Assembly (NCBI GenBank): GCA_021816565.1
Contig: JAKAXN010000277.1
Span: 1 to 6,192 of the forward strand
Source of the DNA: Actinomycetes bacterium
Lineage (GTDB): Bacteria > Actinomycetota > Acidimicrobiia > Acidimicrobiales > Palsa-688
Reading direction: 5' to 3'
Length of the DNA stretch: 6,192 nucleotides
This document shows positions 5,724 to 6,192 of the stretch, one piece after another (the first letter of the stretch is position 1; each line of letters opens with the position of its first letter). The notes under the pieces are model-generated. The model was not told where the DNA came from. It did no database searches and was given only the letters and a program-made list of their open reading frames with translations. The position numbers and the translations under genes are program-made.

Positions 5724-6192
5724 GTGCATCTCGGACCCCTGAGCGAGGCGGCGGCCGGTGGGGCGGCGCTGCTGGCCGGCGCCGTCAACGCCATGGCAGG
5801 TGGGGGCACCCTCATCTCGTTCCCCGCCCTGGTGGCCCTGGGCGTGCCGGCGGTCAATTCCAACATCACCAACACGGTGTCGCTGCTACCCGGCTACCTG
5901 GCCGGCTCCTTCGCCCAGCGCGACGATCTGCGACCGCAGCTGGCCCACGCCCGGCTCCTCTCCGCGGTGTCGGCCGTCGGGGGTCTGGTCGGCTCGATCC
6001 TGCTGGTGGTCCTGCCGGCATCTGCATTCCGGGCCTCGGTGCCGTACCTGATCCTCCTGTCGTGCGGCCTGCTGGCCTTCGGGGACCGGCTGCGCGTCTC
6101 CCCCCGGTCCGGTCCGTCCGACCGGCACGGCCCGTCCGCCGGCCGGCAGGCCGTGTTCATACTGACCATCTTCCTGGGGGCCGCCTACGGTG
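5724..6192 (+). CDS. TauE/SafE-type membrane permease, N-terminal part (3' end outside window)
   Basis: The first 156 residues of an inner-membrane protein of the TauE/SafE (DUF81) family, which includes sulfite/sulfonate exporters; the substrate cannot be told from sequence. Signature motifs: LLAGAVNAMAGGGTLISFPAL (about 16-36), the first half of the internal repeat, then GVPAVNSNITNTVSLLPGYLAG (40-61). Hydrophobic segments lie near 11-40, 77-98, 105-120 and from 142 on. A polar, charged loop (121-141, rich in Arg, Ser, Pro and Gly) links the two halves. The GTG at 5724 is chosen because similarity starts right after it and no nearer in-frame start lies upstream. Ribosome binding is ambiguous: AGGGG (5708-5712) is 11 nt away and AGGAG (5717-5721) only 2 nt. 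The 5-nt gap to holA suggests cotranscription. The second half lies beyond the right edge. Confidence 0.88.
   Translation, partial: MHLGPLSEAAAGGAALLAGAVNAMAGGGTLISFPALVALGVPAVNSNITNTVSLLPGYLAGSFAQRDDLRPQLAHARLLSAVSAVGGLVGSILLVVLPASAFRASVPYLILLSCGLLAFGDRLRVSPRSGPSDRHGPSAGRQAVFILTIFLGAAYG

Noticed and set aside
5758..6051. 97-codon plus-strand open frame at the right end
   Set aside because: It is a Trp/Arg/Pro-rich shadow. Another frame encodes the TauE/SafE signature from GTG 5724.

Overview
The window is strongly GC-rich (about 70% by eye), with third codon positions almost always G or C. It comes from a chromosomal backbone region of a high-GC bacterium. A PAC2-family protein, a FolP2-type dihydropteroate synthase homologue and frequent GTG starts point to Actinomycetota. 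A deep lineage such as Acidimicrobiia is my guess, but nothing in the window proves the class. I see no mobile element, CRISPR array, rRNA or tRNA, and no sign of recent transfer.

Layout, left to right: (1) the 3' part of leuS (+), cut by the left edge and ending at 994. (2) A leftward gene pair on the minus strand, transcribed 3018 to 1013: an APH/ACAD10-like phosphotransferase (3018-1948), then a PAC2-family protein (1903-1013) after 44 nt. This pair meets leuS tail to tail, and an inverted repeat covers both stop codons. (3) An 89-nt divergent intergenic region (3019-3107). (4) A rightward cluster: a thioredoxin-TPR (CnoX/YbbN-like) protein (3108-3842), a FolP2-type DHPS homologue (3887-4717), holA for DNA polymerase III delta (4714-5718), and the 5' part of a TauE/SafE-type membrane permease (5724 to the right edge). 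Spacings in this cluster are 44 nt, a 4-nt GTGA overlap and 5 nt, so it reads as one operon, at least from folP2 onward.

The functions are mixed housekeeping: aminoacyl-tRNA synthesis, clamp loading, redox/proteostasis, a pterin-binding enzyme of uncertain substrate, and anion export or uptake. The genes do not form one obvious pathway. The most interesting gene is the DHPS homologue. It keeps the pterin-site residues but has lost the pABA-binding loop, so it may not make dihydropteroate. Other points worth checking are a probable leaderless start for the phosphotransferase, small GC-rich inverted repeats just after several stop codons, and the absence of comEA/comEC between leuS and holA. 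I did not find a clearly novel multi-gene system here.
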